This document shows positions 6,721 to 7,640 of a DNA stretch of 7,640 nt, one piece after another. The DNA lies in the NCBI GenBank assembly GCA_902514225.1, contig CABXPN010000046.1, positions 1 to 7,640 of the forward strand. The letters run 5' to 3'. The first letter of the stretch is position 1, and the number at the start of each line of letters is the position of its first letter. The notes under the pieces were generated by a model that worked only from the letters and a program-made list of their open reading frames with translations, was not told the origin of the DNA and did not search any database. The DNA is from an uncultured Bacteroidota bacterium (GTDB lineage Bacteria; Bacteroidota; Bacteroidia; Flavobacteriales; BACL11). The position numbers and the translations under genes were made by a program.

Positions 6721-6758
6721 TTAAGTCTTGTAAAAATTAAAAATAATCAAGAACTTAA
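6721..6758 (+). promoter_or_regulatory. Hairpin over the metH translation start region, possible expression platform
   Basis: TTAAGTCTTG (6721-6730) can pair with CAAGAACTTAA (6748-6758) with one bulged A, leaving a 17-nt A/U loop. The 3' arm covers the first codons of metH if translation starts near 6743-6748. No U tract follows, so it is not a terminator. It could instead control access to the start region, with the SAM-I aptamer acting on translation. I cannot find a clean alternative pairing that links it to P1, so this link is inference. Confidence 0.4.
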
Positions 6759-7640
6759 AAGACATATTAAAAGTAAGAATTCTAGTTTTAGATGGAGCTA
6801 TGGGTACCATGATTCAGAGATATAATCTGAAAGAAGAGGATTTTAGAGGAACTCAATTCTTAAATTCGGATTGTGATCTGAAAGGAAATAATGATTTACT
6901 TTCTATTACAAGACCTGAAATAATAAAAGCAATACATACCGAGTATTTTAAAGCCGGCGCTGATATTGTTGAAACTAATACTTTTAGCGGAACTTCTATT
7001 GCTCAATCCGATTATAATTTGGAGGATGCAGTTTATGATATTAATTATAAATCTGCAAAAATTGCAAAAGAAGTTGCTGTTGAATTTTCAACCCCAGAAA
7101 AACCAAGATTTGTAGCTGGTGCTATAGGCCCTACAAACAGAACTGCATCTATCTCTCCAAAGGTAGATAATCCTGCTTTTCGTCATATTACTTTCGACCA
7201 ATTAAAAGTAGCATATACAGAGCAAGTAAGTGCACTGATTGATGGTGGAGTAGATTTACTTTTGGTAGAAACTGTATTTGACACCTTAAATTGTAAAGCA
7301 GCTCTTTTTGCAATTCAGGAAGTTTTTGAAAGTAAAAATATTGAATTACCTATTATGGTTTCGGGTACTATTACTGATGAAAGTGGTAGAACTTTGTCCG
7401 GACAAACTGCAGAAGCTTTCTTAAATTCTATTTCTCATATTCCACTTTTAAGTGTAGGATTTAATTGTGCCTTAGGAACTTCTGCAATGAGGCCATATAT
7501 AAAAGAACTATCTGATAAATCAGAGTTTTTTATTAGTGCTTATCCAAATGCAGGACTCCCTAATGAAATGGGAGAATATGATGAAACTGCCAAAATAATG
7601 GGGAAGCAGTTAGAGGATTTTATGAGTTCTGGATTGGTAA
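6746..7640 (+). CDS. metH: Methionine synthase, homocysteine-binding N-terminal domain (3' end cut by window edge)
   Basis: The open frame from 6734 to the window end encodes the homocysteine S-methyltransferase (Hcy) barrel of cobalamin-dependent MetH, which transfers the methyl group to homocysteine. Numbering from 6746, blocks shared with E. coli MetH are RILVLDGAMGTMIQ (11-24), KGNNDLL (46-52), ADIVETNTF (72-80), GAIGPTNRTASISP (125-138), VETVFDT (174-180) and GTITDESGRTLSGQ (207-220). C241 in GFNCALG is the first zinc-ligand cysteine (E. coli C247); the following GGCC pair would lie just past the edge. Bacteroidota often have this domain as a separate short protein of about 340 residues, so full-length versus split cannot be decided. 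The start is uncertain: no ATG, GTG or TTG occurs in frame between the TAA at 6731 and an ATG at 6800 inside the barrel core. I chose ATC 6746, which gives the expected N-terminal length. The gene follows a SAM-I riboswitch. Confidence 0.93.
   Translation, partial: MKNLKDILKVRILVLDGAMGTMIQRYNLKEEDFRGTQFLNSDCDLKGNNDLLSITRPEIIKAIHTEYFKAGADIVETNTFSGTSIAQSDYNLEDAVYDINYKSAKIAKEVAVEFSTPEKPRFVAGAIGPTNRTASISPKVDNPAFRHITFDQLKVAYTEQVSALIDGGVDLLLVETVFDTLNCKAALFAIQEVFESKNIELPIMVSGTITDESGRTLSGQTAEAFLNSISHIPLLSVGFNCALGTSAMRPYIKELSDKSEFFISAYPNAGLPNEMGEYDETAKIMGKQLEDFMSSGLV

Noticed and set aside
6734..7640. metH as a pseudogene because of its missing start
   Set aside because: The whole 298-codon stretch is open, with all expected conserved blocks and C241 intact, and it sits behind an intact SAM-I aptamer and promoter. 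The start anomaly alone does not show decay.
1..7640. CRISPR arrays, insertion sequences, tRNA or rRNA genes
   Set aside because: I looked for spaced direct repeats, transposase-like frames with terminal inverted repeats and cloverleaf features, and saw none.

Overview
This is a low-GC window (roughly one third G+C by eye) from a member of the Bacteroidota, most likely Flavobacteriales. The signs are a signal peptide followed by a glutamine-initial mature end, a secreted protein with a type IX secretion (T9SS) C-terminal tail, promoters of the Bacteroidota TTTG / TAnnTTTG kind, and little Shine-Dalgarno use.

Layout. Five genes lie on the minus strand. In transcription order they are metK (6386-5127), a large secreted beta-propeller/PKD protein (5043-1744), a SAM-dependent methyltransferase (1747-1016), a ZIP-family metal transporter (1025-336) and an AAA_28-type P-loop ATPase cut by the window edge (329-1). 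A strong GAAA-loop hairpin separates metK from the next four, which are packed with overlaps or a 6-nt gap and look like one operon. On the plus strand, from about 6746 to the window end, runs the homocysteine-binding N-terminal domain of methionine synthase (metH).

The most interesting part is the 359-nt gap between metK and metH. The metH side carries a clear SAM-I (S-box) riboswitch aptamer at 6592-6689. The metK side carries, on the other strand, what looks like a SAM-II aptamer at about 6467-6515. Two unrelated SAM-sensing RNA folds therefore appear to sit back to back, each starting at the predicted transcription start of its own divergent promoter. The two promoters meet in the palindrome CAAATTTG (6552-6559), whose halves are the two -33 elements. 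MetH makes methionine and MetK turns it into SAM, so both arms of the activated methyl cycle would be feedback-controlled by the same metabolite through different RNA architectures.

A second oddity is that metH has no ATG, GTG or TTG in frame between its upstream stop (6731) and its conserved DGAMGTM core. Translation would need an ATC/ATA-type start near 6743-6748, or there is a base error there. Small AU-rich hairpins abut the start regions of both metK and metH.
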